Part shown: positions 1 through 9,498 of the stretch, piece by piece
Numbering within the stretch: position 1 is the stretch's first letter
Layout: every line of letters starts with the position of its first letter
Program-made: the position numbers and the translations under genes
Source of the DNA: Stenotrophomonas sp. YIM B06876
GTDB taxonomy: Bacteria; Pseudomonadota; Gammaproteobacteria; Xanthomonadales; Xanthomonadaceae
Reading direction: 5' to 3'
Length of the DNA: 64,000 bases
Assembly: GCF_030711595.1 (NCBI RefSeq)
Contig: NZ_JAUJUJ010000004.1
Coordinates: 64,622-128,621, forward strand
The notes under the pieces: model-generated
The model's database searches: none
The model's input: only the letters and a program-made list of their open reading frames with translations
Told to the model about the DNA's origin: nothing

Positions 1-56
1 GTACCGCCGTCAGCAATGGCGACGAAGATCTGCAACTGGCGCAGCGAAAGACGCAT
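1..56 (-). CDS. LysR-family transcriptional regulator, N-terminal fragment
   Basis: Reading the minus strand from an ATG at 56 gives MRLSLRQLQIFVAIADGGT before the window ends. This is the usual opening of a LysR-type regulator, where helix 1 of the winged helix-turn-helix carries an 'LxQLxxFVAIAdxGS' pattern. Only 18 full codons are present, so effector domain and target cannot be judged. It is transcribed away from the YeiH-type exporter gene with 106 bp between the starts. Divergent LysR/yeiH pairs are common (yeiE/yeiH in enterobacteria), so regulation of that exporter is the natural inference. Confidence 0.72.
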   Translation of the reverse strand, partial: MRLSLRQLQIFVAIADGG

Positions 57-162
57 GGGCAATATCAACCTGTTTCCAGGGTTGGTTATAGCAAAACAAT
101 TCGTTTTTCTGGTCGAATGAACAGGGCGACGATGGCCTTACTCCCTGAATGGCCCGGTTGTC

Positions 163-1233
163 ATGGCTTACCTCTCCCCTTCTTCCATTGCGCATTCCAT
201 CCGGCGCAGCCGTGCGTTGCTCCCCGGCCTGCTGCTGGCCGGCGGCATCGCCGCACTGTCGATGTGGTCGGGTGAACAGGCCTGGCTGCAGGATCACGGC
301 ATCAGCGCACTGACGATCGCCATCGTTGTGGGCATTGTGCTCGGCAATACCGTTTACGGCCGCCTGGCGGGCCGCGCCCACGACGGCGTCGGCTATGCCA
401 AACAGAAGCTGCTGCGCGCCGGCATCGTGCTGTACGGCCTGCGCCTGACCCTGCAGGACATCGGCCAGGTCGGCAGCGCCGGCGTGCTGATCGACGCGCT
501 GGTGCTGTCGAGCACCTTTGCGCTGGCGTGGTGGCTGGGTACCCGGGTGCTGAAAATGGACCGCGCCACCACCTTGCTGATCGGCGCCGGCAGTTCGATC
601 TGCGGGGCCGCCGCGGTGATGGCCGCCGAACCCGTGGTCAAGGGCCGCGCCGAGCAGGTCGCCATCGCCGTGGCCACCGTGGTCGTGTTCGGCACCGTGG
701 CGATGTTCCTGTACCCCGCGCTGTACCAGTGGGGCGTCGCCGCCGGCTGGATGCCTCTGGATGAGCCGAACTTCGGCGTATTTGCCGGTTCCACCATCCA
801 CGAGGTGGCCCAGGTGGTCGCGGCCGGCCGTGCGGTGAGCCAGTCCACCGCCGATGCGGCGGTGATCACCAAGATGGTGCGGGTGATGATGCTGGCCCCC
901 TTCCTGGTCGGGTTGTCGGCCCTGCTTGCCCGCGGCACCGGCCACGGAGGCGGCGGCGCCCGCTCGAAGATCACCATTCCCTGGTTCGCATTCGGCTTCA
1001 TCGCCATGGTCGCCTTCAACTCGCTGCAACTGCTGCCCGCGGCCGTGGTGCAACCCCTGGTGCAGCTGGATACCGTGCTGCTGGCCATGGCGATGGCCGC
1101 ACTGGGCCTGACCACCCATGCCTCGGCACTGCGCCAGGCCGGCTTCAAGCCGCTGTTGCTGGCCTTGCTGCTGTTCGTCTGGCTGCTGGGCGGCGGCATG
1201 GCGATCAACCTCGGTGTGCGGGCGCTGGGTTGA
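163..1233 (+). CDS. yeiH: YeiH/UPF0324-family membrane protein, putative anion exporter
   Basis: This 356-residue protein is almost entirely hydrophobic, with about ten predicted membrane segments, and matches the UPF0324 (YeiH, 'putative sulfate exporter') family in length and layout. Around residues 141-155 it has the glycine-rich signature [14 protein letters not shown], which is typical of the family. A second conserved patch, [10 protein letters not shown], lies near residue 210. The ATG at 163 has no strong ribosome site, so the start may lie a few codons away. The real substrate of the family is poorly established; sulfate or sulfite export is only the database tradition. The divergent LysR gene is its likely regulator. 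Confidence 0.85.
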   Translation: MAYLSPSSIAHSIRRSRALLPGLLLAGGIAALSMWSGEQAWLQDHGISALTIAIVVGIVLGNTVYGRLAGRAHDGVGYAKQKLLRAGIVLYGLRLTLQDIGQVGSAGVLIDALVLSSTFALAWWLGTRVLKMDRATTLLIGAGSSICGAAAVMAAEPVVKGRAEQVAIAVATVVVFGTVAMFLYPALYQWGVAAGWMPLDEPNFGVFAGSTIHEVAQVVAAGRAVSQSTADAAVITKMVRVMMLAPFLVGLSALLARGTGHGGGGARSKITIPWFAFGFIAMVAFNSLQLLPAAVVQPLVQLDTVLLAMAMAALGLTTHASALRQAGFKPLLLALLLFVWLLGGGMAINLGVRALG

Positions 1234-1273
1234 TCCGGCAGGCACGCCCGTGCGGCATCTGCGAAAATGCGCC

Positions 1274-2650
1274 ATGAACGATTTCACCTCCATGGCGCTG
1301 TCGCCGGCCCTCGCCCCCGGCATCGATGCGCTGGGCTACACCACCATGACCCCGATCCAGGCGCAGAGCCTGCCGCCGATTCTCGACGGCCGCGACCTGA
1401 TCGCACAGGCGCCGACCGGCAGCGGCAAGACCGCGGCCTTCGGCCTGGGCCTGCTGCAGCGGCTGGACCCGGCCGTCATCCGCGCCCAGGCGCTGGTGCT
1501 GTGCCCGACCCGCGAACTGGCCGACCAGGTCGGCAAGCAGCTGCGCAAGCTCGCCACCGGTATTCCCAACCTGAAGTTGCTGGTGCTCACTGGCGGCATG
1601 CCGCTGGCCCCGCAGCTGGCCTCGCTGGAAGCGCACGATCCGCATGTGGTGGTCGGCACTCCCGGGCGCATCCAGGAACTGGGCCGCAAGCGTGCCCTGC
1701 ATCTGGGCGGCGTGCGCACGCTGGTGCTGGACGAGGCCGACCGCATGCTCGATATGGGCTTCGAGGAACCGATCCGCGAGATTGCCGGCCGCACCAGCAA
1801 GGACCGGCAGACGCTGCTGTTCTCGGCCACCTTCCCCGATCAGATCCGCGACCTGGCCCGCGCGCTGCTCAAGGACGCGGTGGAAGTCACCGTCGATGGC
1901 GCCGCCAGCGCACCGTCGATCCACCAGCTGTTCTTTGAAATCGACCCGGCCAGCAAGCAGAAAGCACTGGGCGGGCTGCTGCTCAGGTACACGCCCGAAT
2001 CGGCGGTGGTGTTCTGCAACACCCGAAAGGATGTGGACGAGGTGGCCAACTCGCTGCAGCAGTTCGGCTTCTCGGCGCTGGCCCTGCATGGCGACATGGA
2101 ACAGCGCGACCGCGATGAAGTGCTGGTGCGCTTCGCCAACCGCAGCTGCAACGTGCTGGTCGCCAGCGACGTGGCCGCACGCGGGCTGGACGTGGAAGAC
2201 CTGGCCGCGGTGATCAACTATGAGCTGCCGACCGATATCGACACCTACCAGCACCGCGTCGGCCGCACCGGCCGTGCCGGCCGTACCGGCCTGGCGATGA
2301 GTCTGGTCACCGGCCGTGAGCGCAGCCGCGCCGATGCCCTGGAAGCCGTCCAGGGCAACCTGCTGAACTGGCAGAAGACGCCACTGGCCACCGCGCGCCC
2401 GGCGGTCCTGCCGCAGGCGGCGATGGAAACGCTGCGCATCGATGGCGGCAAGACCGACAAGCTGCGGGCCGGTGACATCCTCGGCGCGCTGACCGGCGAG
2501 GCCGGCCTGTCAGCCAAGGCGATCGGCAAGATCGACATCTATGCCACCCGTTCCTATGTCGCGATCACCCGCGAGCAGGTCGGCAAGGCGATCTCGCGGC
2601 TGGAGGCCGGCAAGATCAAGGGCAGGCGTTTCCGCGTGCGCAGGATGTAA
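1274..2650 (+). CDS. dbpA: ATP-dependent RNA helicase DbpA
   Basis: A 458-residue DEAD-box helicase. Motif I is APTGSGKT (residues 46-53), motif II is DEAD (153-156), motif III is SAT (184-186), and motif VI is HRVGRTGR in the second RecA domain. After residue ~385 comes the DbpA-specific RNA-binding domain (MxTLRIDGGKxDKLRAGDILGAL), which in E. coli DbpA targets hairpin 92 of 23S rRNA; late 50S assembly is therefore the expected role. I chose the ATG at 1274 because family homology begins there; an in-frame upstream ATG at 1118 would add 52 residues overlapping yeiH with no family similarity. It converges with apt. Confidence 0.94.
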   Translation: MNDFTSMALSPALAPGIDALGYTTMTPIQAQSLPPILDGRDLIAQAPTGSGKTAAFGLGLLQRLDPAVIRAQALVLCPTRELADQVGKQLRKLATGIPNLKLLVLTGGMPLAPQLASLEAHDPHVVVGTPGRIQELGRKRALHLGGVRTLVLDEADRMLDMGFEEPIREIAGRTSKDRQTLLFSATFPDQIRDLARALLKDAVEVTVDGAASAPSIHQLFFEIDPASKQKALGGLLLRYTPESAVVFCNTRKDVDEVANSLQQFGFSALALHGDMEQRDRDEVLVRFANRSCNVLVASDVAARGLDVEDLAAVINYELPTDIDTYQHRVGRTGRAGRTGLAMSLVTGRERSRADALEAVQGNLLNWQKTPLATARPAVLPQAAMETLRIDGGKTDKLRAGDILGALTGEAGLSAKAIGKIDIYATRSYVAITREQVGKAISRLEAGKIKGRRFRVRRM

Positions 2651-2667
2651 CCCGGGTTGTCACCGCT

Positions 2668-2695
2668 GCGCCGCCGGTTCCCCCTGCGGCGGCGC
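2668..2695. terminator. GC-rich hairpin between convergent dbpA and apt
   Basis: An 8-bp stem, GCGCCGCC with GGCGGCGC, encloses a 12-base loop. It lies 17 bases past the dbpA stop and 11 bases past the apt stop. Neither strand has a clear T-run, so it is a plausible but weak bidirectional terminator. Confidence 0.4.
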
Positions 2696-2706
2696 GCTGT
2701 CCGGCG

Positions 2707-3237
2707 TCAGTAGTCCAGCGTGGCCACCAGCGGCACTGCCGCCGGCCAGCGCCCGCGCCCGCCCAATCCCGGCAGTTCCACCAGTACCGCGGCACCGGCC
2801 ACCACGGCCTGCAACTGCCGCGCCAGCGACAATGCCGCCAACAGCGTGCCACCGGTGGCCAGCACGTCGTCCACCAGCAGCACCCGTGCCCCCGGCGGCA
2901 CCGCGTCGGCATGCACCTCGATACGATCGCTGCCGTATTCCAGCTCGTAGTCCTGGGTCAGGAGGCGGCCGGGCAATTTGCCGGGCTTGCGCAGCGGGAC
3001 AAAACCCACCCCGAGCACGTGCGCCAGCGCCGCGCCGAGGATGAAGCCACGCGACTCGATCCCGAGCACCGCCTGCAACCCCGCCCCGCGCCACGGTTGC
3101 GCCATCGCCTCGACGGCCGCGGTGAAGTCATGACCGTCGGCCAGCAACGGGGTGATGTCCTTGAACAGGATGCCGGGCCTGGGAAAGTCGGCGACATCGC
3201 GGATCAGTTTGGCCCAATCGGGCGAGGAAGTGGTCAT
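2707..3237 (-). CDS. apt: Adenine phosphoribosyltransferase
   Basis: A 176-residue type I phosphoribosyltransferase that salvages adenine, using PRPP to make AMP in the cytoplasm. The PRPP-binding loop [13 protein letters not shown] is at residues 119-131, and the amino-terminal [15 protein letters not shown] stretch is diagnostic for Apt. The ATG at 3237 begins [10 protein letters not shown] and gives the normal family length; the reading frame stays open upstream but shows no homology. It lies 50 bp downstream of selO on the same strand, so a shared transcript is possible. Confidence 0.95.
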   Translation of the reverse strand: MTTSSPDWAKLIRDVADFPRPGILFKDITPLLADGHDFTAAVEAMAQPWRGAGLQAVLGIESRGFILGAALAHVLGVGFVPLRKPGKLPGRLLTQDYELEYGSDRIEVHADAVPPGARVLLVDDVLATGGTLLAALSLARQLQAVVAGAAVLVELPGLGGRGRWPAAVPLVATLDY

Positions 3238-3287
3238 AGGTCTACGGTCGGGAACAAAGGAGTCGGCAACGGCGCACGCCGCAGCAA

Positions 3288-4850
3288 TCAGGAACTGCAG
3301 GACAGCATCGAACAGCCGGCCCTGTCGCGCGCCCAGTCCGGGCGCCGTTGCGCGAAATGTTCGCGGCCCGGCTGCTCGTCGTACGGATGGCGCATGACCT
3401 CCAACAGCTCGGAGATTCCCGCGTAATCGCCCTGCCCGGCGCGATCGATCGCTTCCTGCGCCAGATAATTGCGCGGCACATAGAGCGGGTTGGCCAGGCG
3501 CATCTTCGCCATCCGCGCCGCCGCCGGGAGCAGATCGTCCTGCAGCCGGCCGGCGTAGCGCTGCAACCACTCATGCAGGCGCCCGGCCACCGCCGCACGC
3601 CGTTCATCGTTGTAGAACGCCGGCGCCAGCAACTCCACTGCAGGATGTTGCGGGTCGAACCCGTCAAGCGCGCGGAAGGCCAGGGTCATATCCATTTCCC
3701 CTTCCTGCATCAGCGCCTGCAGCGTTGCCATCAACGCCGCGTCACCTTCGCGCCAGTCGCCCAGTCCCAGCTTGGCCACCACCGTGTCGCGCTCGGCCTG
3801 CGCATACACCGCCTGGAACTGGTCCAGCCCGGCCTGCAATGGTTCGGACCCGCCGAACAAGGGCGACAGCGCCTGGGCGAGCCGCACCAGATTCCAGTGC
3901 GCCACCTGCGGCTGGGTGCCAAAGCGGTACCGCCGCCCCTGCGCATCGGTGGTATTGGGGGTCCAGTCCGGGTCGTAGTTGTCCACCCAGCCGTACGGCC
4001 CGTAATCGACGGTCAGGCCGAGGATCGACATGTTGTCGGTATTCATCACCCCATGCACGAACCCGACCCGCATCCAGTGGGCCACCATCAACGCGGTGGA
4101 ACGGCAGACCTGCGCAAACCAGTCGGCGTAACGCGACGGCCCGGCCGCGCCCAGCTGCGGGAAGTCGCGGTCGATACAGAAATCGGCCAGTTGCCGCAGC
4201 AACGCGGTTTCGCCGCGCGAAGCCGGCAACTCGAAACTGCCGAAACGGATGAATGAGGGCGCCACCCGGCACACCACCGCGCCGGGCTCGGCAACCGGAT
4301 TGCCGTCGTAGAACATGTCGCGCACCACGCTCTCGCCGCTGGCCACCAGACTCAGCGCCCGCGTCGTGGGTACGCCGAGGTGGTGCATCGCTTCGCTGCA
4401 CAGGAATTCACGCAGCGACGAGCGCAGCACCGCACGGCCATCCGCACCGCGCGAGTACGGGGTTCGACCCGCCCCCTTGAGCTGCAGCTCCCAGCGCCCG
4501 CTATCGGCGACCAGTTCCCCCAGCGAAATCGCGCGACCGTCGCCGAGCTGCCCGGCCCATTGTCCGAACTGGTGGCCCCCGTAATTGGCCGCCCACGGCT
4601 GCATACCGGCATACAGCGCATTGCCGCCGAACACCTGGGCAAATTCAGGCGCCTGCAGCAGCGGCGCGGTGAATCCCAGCAATGCAGCCACTTCGGGCGA
4701 ATGCGCTATCAGCTGCGGGGCGGCGACCGGCGTCGGCATCACCGACGACCACAGCGCTCCCACGACTTCGCGGCGACGCGGACCGGACTCGGGATCGCCC
4801 GGCAATTCCCGCACGAAGCGGTTGTCGAAATTAAAAACAGTCATGGTCAA
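3288..4850 (-). CDS. selO: Protein adenylyltransferase SelO (YdiU family)
   Basis: A 520-residue SelO-family pseudokinase. SelO enzymes bind ATP in a flipped orientation and transfer AMP to Ser/Thr/Tyr of target proteins, with a redox role described in E. coli. Visible marks are [17 protein letters not shown] (91-107), [12 protein letters not shown] (123-134) with the expected ATP-contacting lysine, MNTDNMS (269-275) and the metal-binding Asp in VDYGPYGW. The chain ends SMLSCSS, with cysteine at the position where animal SelO carries selenocysteine. The ATG at 4850 precedes the conserved [15 protein letters not shown] opening. Confidence 0.93.
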   Translation of the reverse strand: MTMTVFNFDNRFVRELPGDPESGPRRREVVGALWSSVMPTPVAAPQLIAHSPEVAALLGFTAPLLQAPEFAQVFGGNALYAGMQPWAANYGGHQFGQWAGQLGDGRAISLGELVADSGRWELQLKGAGRTPYSRGADGRAVLRSSLREFLCSEAMHHLGVPTTRALSLVASGESVVRDMFYDGNPVAEPGAVVCRVAPSFIRFGSFELPASRGETALLRQLADFCIDRDFPQLGAAGPSRYADWFAQVCRSTALMVAHWMRVGFVHGVMNTDNMSILGLTVDYGPYGWVDNYDPDWTPNTTDAQGRRYRFGTQPQVAHWNLVRLAQALSPLFGGSEPLQAGLDQFQAVYAQAERDTVVAKLGLGDWREGDAALMATLQALMQEGEMDMTLAFRALDGFDPQHPAVELLAPAFYNDERRAAVAGRLHEWLQRYAGRLQDDLLPAAARMAKMRLANPLYVPRNYLAQEAIDRAGQGDYAGISELLEVMRHPYDEQPGREHFAQRRPDWARDRAGCSMLSCSS

Positions 4851-4882
4851 AGCATAGTCCGCCGGCGATGAATCACCACAAC

Positions 4883-5569
4883 TCAGCTGACGGGCAGCTC
4901 CAGGCTTCCGCCCTGCCGCAGTGCGCGCTGATAGGACGGACGCTGGGCGATACGCTGCAGGAACCGCTGCAGATGCGGATGCCCGGCGAATCCTTCAGCA
5001 CGTGCGGCGGCCGCCTGCACCGGAAAGCTCATCTGGATATCCGCCGCGGTAAAACGCTCGCCAGCAAACCAGCCGGTGGCGGCCAGCTCGCGCTCCATCC
5101 AGTCCAGATGCAAACGCACCTGCGGGCCGACGTATACCCGCATCGCCCTGTCGACAATCGCACGGGCCACCGGCCGGGCGAAGAACGGCATCTTCGCCGC
5201 ACGGAGCCGCGAGAACACCAGTGTCATCAGCAGCGGCGGCATCGCCGAACCTTCGGCGTAATGCATCCAGTAGCGGTAACGCAACCGCTCGGGCGAATCC
5301 ACCGGCAACGGCGTGGGCGAGAGCCGGCGTTCGCTGTCATAGCGGTCTGCCAGATACTCCAGGATCGCGCCGGACTCGGCCAGCACATGTCCGCCGTCCA
5401 CCAGCACCGGCGATTTCCCCAGCGGATGCACCGCGCGCAACGCCGGCGGCGCCAGCAGCGTGGCCGGGTCGCGCTCGTACTTGATCAGCTGATAGGGAAG
5501 CTCCAGTTCTTCGAGCATCCACAGCACCCGCTGCGAACGGGATTGGTTGAGGTGGTGGAGCGTGATCAT
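4883..5569 (-). CDS. Glutathione S-transferase family protein
   Basis: A 228-residue cytosolic GST-fold protein. Residues 1-78 form the thioredoxin-like domain, with [16 protein letters not shown] at the amino end (Ser in the usual catalytic region), cis-Pro in GKSPVL, and the glutathione-binding pair ES in [13 protein letters not shown] (64-76). An all-helical domain follows, with the N-capping pattern [14 protein letters not shown]. The ATG at 5569 is preferred over one eight codons upstream because homology starts at MITLHHL. The substrate is unknown. It sits 32 bp upstream of selO on the same strand, which may group two redox-related genes. Confidence 0.9.
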   Translation of the reverse strand: MITLHHLNQSRSQRVLWMLEELELPYQLIKYERDPATLLAPPALRAVHPLGKSPVLVDGGHVLAESGAILEYLADRYDSERRLSPTPLPVDSPERLRYRYWMHYAEGSAMPPLLMTLVFSRLRAAKMPFFARPVARAIVDRAMRVYVGPQVRLHLDWMERELAATGWFAGERFTAADIQMSFPVQAAAARAEGFAGHPHLQRFLQRIAQRPSYQRALRQGGSLELPVS

Positions 5570-5648
5570 CAGGCAGCCTCGGCAGTGGTGCACCCATCGT
5601 AGTCATCGGACGCAAAAGTGGCGTCAGCGCGATGGAATGCGCCCAAAC

Positions 5649-5680
5649 AAAAAACGCCGGAAGCTTGCGCTTCCGGCGTT
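5649..5680 (-). terminator. Rho-independent terminator of the cold-shock gene
   Basis: A perfect 12-bp stem, AACGCCGGAAGC with GCTTCCGGCGTT, has a TTGC loop. Read on the minus strand it ends in a run of six Ts. It begins about 30 bases after the cold-shock gene stop. Confidence 0.9.
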
Positions 5681-5711
5681 CTGGGCGACCTTGCGGCAGC
5701 GGGGCGTCTAA

Positions 5712-5921
5712 TTAGACGGCCTGCACCTGGTCAGCCTGCATACCCTTCTGGCCCTGCACGGCGACGAACGTCACCTTCTGGCCTTCCTGCAGCGACTTGA
5801 AGCCGGTGCCCTGGATGGCGCGGAAATGCACGAACAGGTCCGGGCCGCTTTCCGGGGTGATGAAGCCGAAGCCCTTGGCATCGTTGAACCACTTGACAGT
5901 ACCGGTCTGACGATCAGACAT
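5712..5921 (-). CDS. Cold-shock domain protein (CspA family)
   Basis: A 69-residue single cold-shock domain (five-stranded beta barrel) that binds single-stranded RNA and DNA and acts as an RNA chaperone. RNP1 is KGFGFI (16-21) and RNP2 is LFVHF (29-33); the opening TGTVKWFND is canonical. The ATG at 5921 follows a good AGGAG ribosome site. The frame stays open upstream, but that part is leader, not protein. It has its own terminator and a leader of about 180 bases. Which csp paralogue this is, and whether it is cold-induced, cannot be told from sequence. Confidence 0.95.
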   Translation of the reverse strand: MSDRQTGTVKWFNDAKGFGFITPESGPDLFVHFRAIQGTGFKSLQEGQKVTFVAVQGQKGMQADQVQAV

Positions 5922-6106
5922 ATCCAAACTCCTGAAACAATAGTGAAAAAAATCGCAGCCACCGAGTATTCGGAGCCGAGACTGAGTTGCAGGCGTTGGT
6001 AAAGCGGATCGATGAGCGGATCGTGAGATCAACTGCACCAGGCCACGATTCACGGTGACCCTAGCAAACACAGTGAGACGGACGATACGCGGCTTTTCTT
6101 GAAAAA
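5922..6106 (-). promoter_or_regulatory. Long 5' leader of the cold-shock gene
   Basis: The stretch between the candidate promoter and the csp start codon is about 185 bases, far longer than other leaders here, and less GC-rich than its surroundings. Long structured leaders are typical of CspA-type mRNAs, where they act as temperature-sensing elements. No coding potential beyond read-through of the csp frame is visible. The role is inferred. Confidence 0.45.
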
Positions 6107-6135
6107 GCGATATATATCGCATTAAGTTTTTGCAA
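6107..6135 (-). promoter_or_regulatory. Candidate promoter with 14-bp AT-core palindrome
   Basis: The perfect palindrome GCGATATATATCGC (6107-6120) lies next to TTGCAA (6130-6135), which could serve as a -35 box on the minus strand with TATATC about 15 bases downstream. It is one of the most AT-rich spots in the window. Promoter or operator for csp is an inference. From here to 6252 I see no gene, only the start region of yaiI. Confidence 0.4.
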
Positions 6136-6252
6136 GAGGTTCATCGCCGTGAACAAACCCCAAATATTCAGGCGCTTGGGCTCCGCCTGTGCGGACACCC
6201 GTACTGCAGCGCAACAACCCAGTGCGCATTCAGCTGCAGACAGCTGCTGTAG

Positions 6253-6738
6253 ATGCCTTCCATGATACCCGCTCCCATGACGGCCTCGGCCAGCCGGATC
6301 TGGGTGGATGCTGACGCCTGCCCCGGGGTGATCAAGGAAATCCTGTTCCGCGCCGCCGAGCGTGCGCAGGTGGAAATGACGCTGGTGGCCAACCAGTGGC
6401 TGCGCACACCGTCTTCGCGCTTCATCCGCGCGCTCCAGGTGGCCGGCGGCTTCGATGCGGCTGACCATGAAATCGTCGACCGCCTCGCCGCTGGCGACCT
6501 GGTGGTCACCCAGGACATCCCGCTGGCGGCGCGGGTGCTGGAAAAAGGCGGGATCGCGCTGAACCCGCGCGGTGAGCTGTATACCGCCAACAACATGGCC
6601 GAGCGCCTGTCGATGCGCAATTTCCTGGAAGAGCTGCGCGGCAGCGGGGTGCAGACCGGCGGCCCGGCCGCATTCCACGCCCGAGACCGCCTGGCCTTCG
6701 CCAACCAGCTGGACCGCTGGCTGGCGCAGCGGCGCTGA
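6253..6738 (+). CDS. yaiI: YaiI/YqxD family protein (UPF0178, DUF188)
   Basis: A 161-residue protein of the UPF0178 family, whose fold resembles PIN/NYN nucleases. The signature [22 protein letters not shown] is at residues 16-37, followed by [17 protein letters not shown] and [20 protein letters not shown]. Function is unproven; a nuclease-like role is only suggested by the conserved aspartates. Three in-frame ATGs (6253, 6262, 6277) precede the homologous core and the first is given. Its stop is 3 bp from that of the convergent pseudouridine synthase. Confidence 0.88.
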   Translation: MPSMIPAPMTASASRIWVDADACPGVIKEILFRAAERAQVEMTLVANQWLRTPSSRFIRALQVAGGFDAADHEIVDRLAAGDLVVTQDIPLAARVLEKGGIALNPRGELYTANNMAERLSMRNFLEELRGSGVQTGGPAAFHARDRLAFANQLDRWLAQRR

Positions 6739-6741
6739 GCC

Positions 6742-7614
6742 TCAGCCCAGCAGCTCCCGGGCACTTTCAAAGCGCCGGTACTGGCCGCTGAGCGGATCGA
6801 TGAACGCCAGGGCGCGGGCCAGCAATTGCAATGGCTGGCGGTAGTCCTGCTCGGCGCGCCGGGAGAGCGCCGGATAGAAGTCGTCGCCCGCAATCGGGGC
6901 GCCCAGTGCCGCCATATGCACGCGCAACTGGTGCTTGCGGCCGGTGACCGGCTCCAGCCCGTAACGCCAGACCGGACCATTGGCCTCCAGCAGGCATATA
7001 CGGGTAATTGAATTGGCCTGGCCCGCACTTTCGCGCATGCGGAAAAACGGCTCACCGCGCTCGAGCCGGCTGCTGTGCTCATGCGGGAACTGCAGCCGCG
7101 GCAGCGCCGGTGCCAGCGCCTCGTAGTGCTTTTCAATGCGGCGTTCGCGAAACAGCGCCTGGTAGGCCGCGCGACTGTCCGGATCGACCGAAAACAGCAC
7201 CAGGCCGGCGGTACCGCGATCGATCCGATGCAGCGGCACCAGATCGCGGATACCGGTGGTGGCGACCAGGCGGGCCAGCAAGGTCTGGCGCACATGGCGG
7301 CCGGCCGGCGTCACCGGCAGGAAATGCGGCTTGTCGGCCACCAGCAGATGCCGGTCGTGATGCACGATGCGCTCACTGAACGGAATCAACGGCTCGTCGG
7401 CCACCTCGCGGTAATAGACGACCTCCAGGCCCAGCTGCCAAGACCGGTCCGCCGCCAGCGGTCGGCCCTGGCGGTCCTGCACCCGGCCGCGTGCGAACCG
7501 GTCCTGCCACTGCGCGCGATCCACGCCGGCAAACCTCGCACACAACCCGTCCAGCAGCGTCGCCCAGTCACCGGCAGGCAACTGCAGGCGGCTGGGCAGC
7601 AGGGGATCATCCAT
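6742..7614 (-). CDS. RluA-family pseudouridine synthase
   Basis: A 290-residue RNA pseudouridine synthase. The catalytic motif HRIDRGTAGLVLFS holds the nucleophilic Asp122, and the carboxyl part has the RluA-type VTGRKHQLRVHMAALG. The amino third (residues 1-75) looks like a degenerate S4-type region. Members of this subgroup in Xanthomonads are annotated as 23S rRNA pseudouridylate synthases, but the exact uridine is unknown. The ATG at 7614 is chosen; one six codons upstream (7632) is possible. It is divergent from yaeQ with about 60 bp between starts. Confidence 0.88.
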   Translation of the reverse strand: MDDPLLPSRLQLPAGDWATLLDGLCARFAGVDRAQWQDRFARGRVQDRQGRPLAADRSWQLGLEVVYYREVADEPLIPFSERIVHHDRHLLVADKPHFLPVTPAGRHVRQTLLARLVATTGIRDLVPLHRIDRGTAGLVLFSVDPDSRAAYQALFRERRIEKHYEALAPALPRLQFPHEHSSRLERGEPFFRMRESAGQANSITRICLLEANGPVWRYGLEPVTGRKHQLRVHMAALGAPIAGDDFYPALSRRAEQDYRQPLQLLARALAFIDPLSGQYRRFESARELLG

Positions 7615-7674
7615 CGGCAAGGATCCAGGCATGGCCAACGCATTATCATGGCGATCTTTGTTCCCGGTATCTCC

Positions 7675-8223
7675 ATGGCCCTTACCGCCACCATCCGCAA
7701 GGCCGAGCTGCAGATCAGCGACATGGACCGCGGCTACTACGCGACCCACAACCTGACCTTGGCCCAACATCCCTCCGAGACCGACGAACGGCTGATGGTG
7801 CGCCTGCTGGCGTTCGCCCTCAACGCCGATGACCGGCTGGAGTTCGGCAAAGGCCTGAGCACCGAGGACGAACCGGACCTGTGGCAGCACGATTACACCG
7901 GCGCCATCGAACAGTGGATCGACCTGGGCCATCCGGATGAATCGCGGGTGCGCAAGGCCTGCAACCGCAGCAAGCGGGTCCAGGTGGTCAACTACGGTGG
8001 CCGTGCCTCGGACATCTGGTGGGAAAAACAGGGCAAAGCACTAGCGCGTTTCGCCAACCTGTCCGTCGTCGATCTGCCGGCCGAGTTCGTCGAGCAATGG
8101 GGCACCCGGATCCAGCGCGCCATGCGCTGGAGCGTGCTGATCCAGGACGGCGAGGTGCAGCTGCTCAACGACCAGATGCAACTGCAGGTGATCCCGGCCT
8201 GGCGCAAGCCGATCCCGGCATGA
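7675..8223 (+). CDS. yaeQ: YaeQ family protein
   Basis: A 182-residue YaeQ-family protein, matching the family length closely. Recognisable parts are the opening MALTATIRKAELQISDMDRG, the middle DEPDLWQHDYTGAIEQWIDLG and SWIW-like patch ASDIWWEK. Structures show a PD-(D/E)XK nuclease-like fold, but no activity is established; an early report linked it to RfaH suppression. Its TGA overlaps the start of the next gene by 4 bp (ATGA), so the two are translationally coupled. Confidence 0.92.
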   Translation: MALTATIRKAELQISDMDRGYYATHNLTLAQHPSETDERLMVRLLAFALNADDRLEFGKGLSTEDEPDLWQHDYTGAIEQWIDLGHPDESRVRKACNRSKRVQVVNYGGRASDIWWEKQGKALARFANLSVVDLPAEFVEQWGTRIQRAMRWSVLIQDGEVQLLNDQMQLQVIPAWRKPIPA

Positions 8224-9404
8224 GCACGATCCGCTGCGATGTGCTGGTGATCGGCGCCGGCGCGGCGGGCCTGATGTGTGCGCTGACTGCCGGCCAGCGC
8301 GGACGCCTCGTGCAGGTGATCGACCACGCCAACAAGATCGGCAAGAAAATCCTGATGTCCGGCGGCGGCCGCTGCAACTTCACCAATACCGGCACCACCG
8401 CGGCCCAGTTCCTGTCGGCCAACCCGCATTTCTGCAAATCGGCGCTGGCGCGTTACACGCCAGCCGATTTCATTGAAATGGTGGACCGACACCGCATCGC
8501 CTGGCATGAAAAGGAGCTGGGCCAGCTGTTTTGCGACCTCTCTTCCAAGCAGATCGTGAAGATGCTGGTCGACGAGTGCACAGCGGCCGGGGCGCAGATC
8601 CGCGCCAATTGCGGCGTGGACAGGGTCGAGCGAGGCAGCGATGGTTTCCGGGTGCACACCGCGCAGGGACTGTTCCACGCCAGTTCGCTGGTGATCGCCA
8701 CCGGCGGGCTGTCGATTCCCAGCCTGGGCGCGACCGGATTCGGCTATGAACTGGCCCGCCAGTTCGGCCACGAAGTGTTGCCCACGCGCGCCGGGCTGGT
8801 GCCGTTGACGCTCAGTGGCAAACACCAGGAACGCTTTGCCGATCTCAGCGGAGTCGCACTGCCGGTGGAGGCCCGCTGCAACGGGCAGCGCTTCCGCAAT
8901 TCGATGCTGCTGACCCATCGCGGCATCAGCGGCCCGGCCATCCTGCAGATCTCCTCGTTCTGGCAACCCGGCGACGACCTGCGCCTGGACCTGCTGCCCG
9001 GGTTCGATGCCGGAGACTGGCTGCGCACGATGAAACGCGATCGCGGCGCCGCTGAACTGCGCACCGTGCTTTCCGAAGTGATGCCACGGCGCCTGGCGCT
9101 GCGACTGTGCGAGCAGTGGCTCGGCGACAAACCGGTGCGGCAGCTGGACGAGCGCGAACTCAGGACCGCCGCGCAGCTGCTGGCGGACTTCCCGCTGGTG
9201 GCCAGCGGCACCGAAGGCTACCGCACCGCTGAAGTCACCCTGGGCGGCGTGGATACACGCAAGGTGTCTTCGTCCACCATGGAATCGCAACTGGTGCCGG
9301 GGCTGCACTTCATTGGCGAAGTGCTGGATGTGACTGGCTGGCTGGGCGGCTACAATTTCCAGTGGGCCTGGGCATCGGGCCATGCCGCTGGCCATGCGGT
9401 TTGA
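8220..9404 (+). CDS. NAD(P)/FAD-dependent oxidoreductase, HI0933/YhiN family
   Basis: A 394-residue flavoprotein of the HI0933-like (YhiN) family. The Rossmann FAD motif GAGAAG is at residues 12-17, followed by the family signature SGGGRCNFTNT (47-57). The carboxyl end has the second FAD-contacting block, GEVLDVTGWLGGYNFQWAWASG. The physiological substrate is unknown. It overlaps yaeQ by 4 bp and lacks an independent promoter region. Confidence 0.92.
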   Translation: MSTIRCDVLVIGAGAAGLMCALTAGQRGRLVQVIDHANKIGKKILMSGGGRCNFTNTGTTAAQFLSANPHFCKSALARYTPADFIEMVDRHRIAWHEKELGQLFCDLSSKQIVKMLVDECTAAGAQIRANCGVDRVERGSDGFRVHTAQGLFHASSLVIATGGLSIPSLGATGFGYELARQFGHEVLPTRAGLVPLTLSGKHQERFADLSGVALPVEARCNGQRFRNSMLLTHRGISGPAILQISSFWQPGDDLRLDLLPGFDAGDWLRTMKRDRGAAELRTVLSEVMPRRLALRLCEQWLGDKPVRQLDERELRTAAQLLADFPLVASGTEGYRTAEVTLGGVDTRKVSSSTMESQLVPGLHFIGEVLDVTGWLGGYNFQWAWASGHAAGHAV

Positions 9405-9498
9405 ACCACGGGTACGCCAATACGTGAAGCCGGGCCGGTTCGCGCATGGACGCCACCATGACCATCGTGTATTAAACCCCGACCGAGGGGAGTTCTGA

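Noticed and set aside
10..1323. 437-codon minus-strand open frame over yeiH
   Set aside because: Its His/Gln/Gly-rich composition is typical of an antisense shadow in high-GC DNA, and the plus-strand frame has clear family motifs.
5922..6122. Amino-terminal extension of the cold-shock protein
   Set aside because: The upstream open frame has no similarity, while a good ribosome site precedes the canonical 69-residue start.
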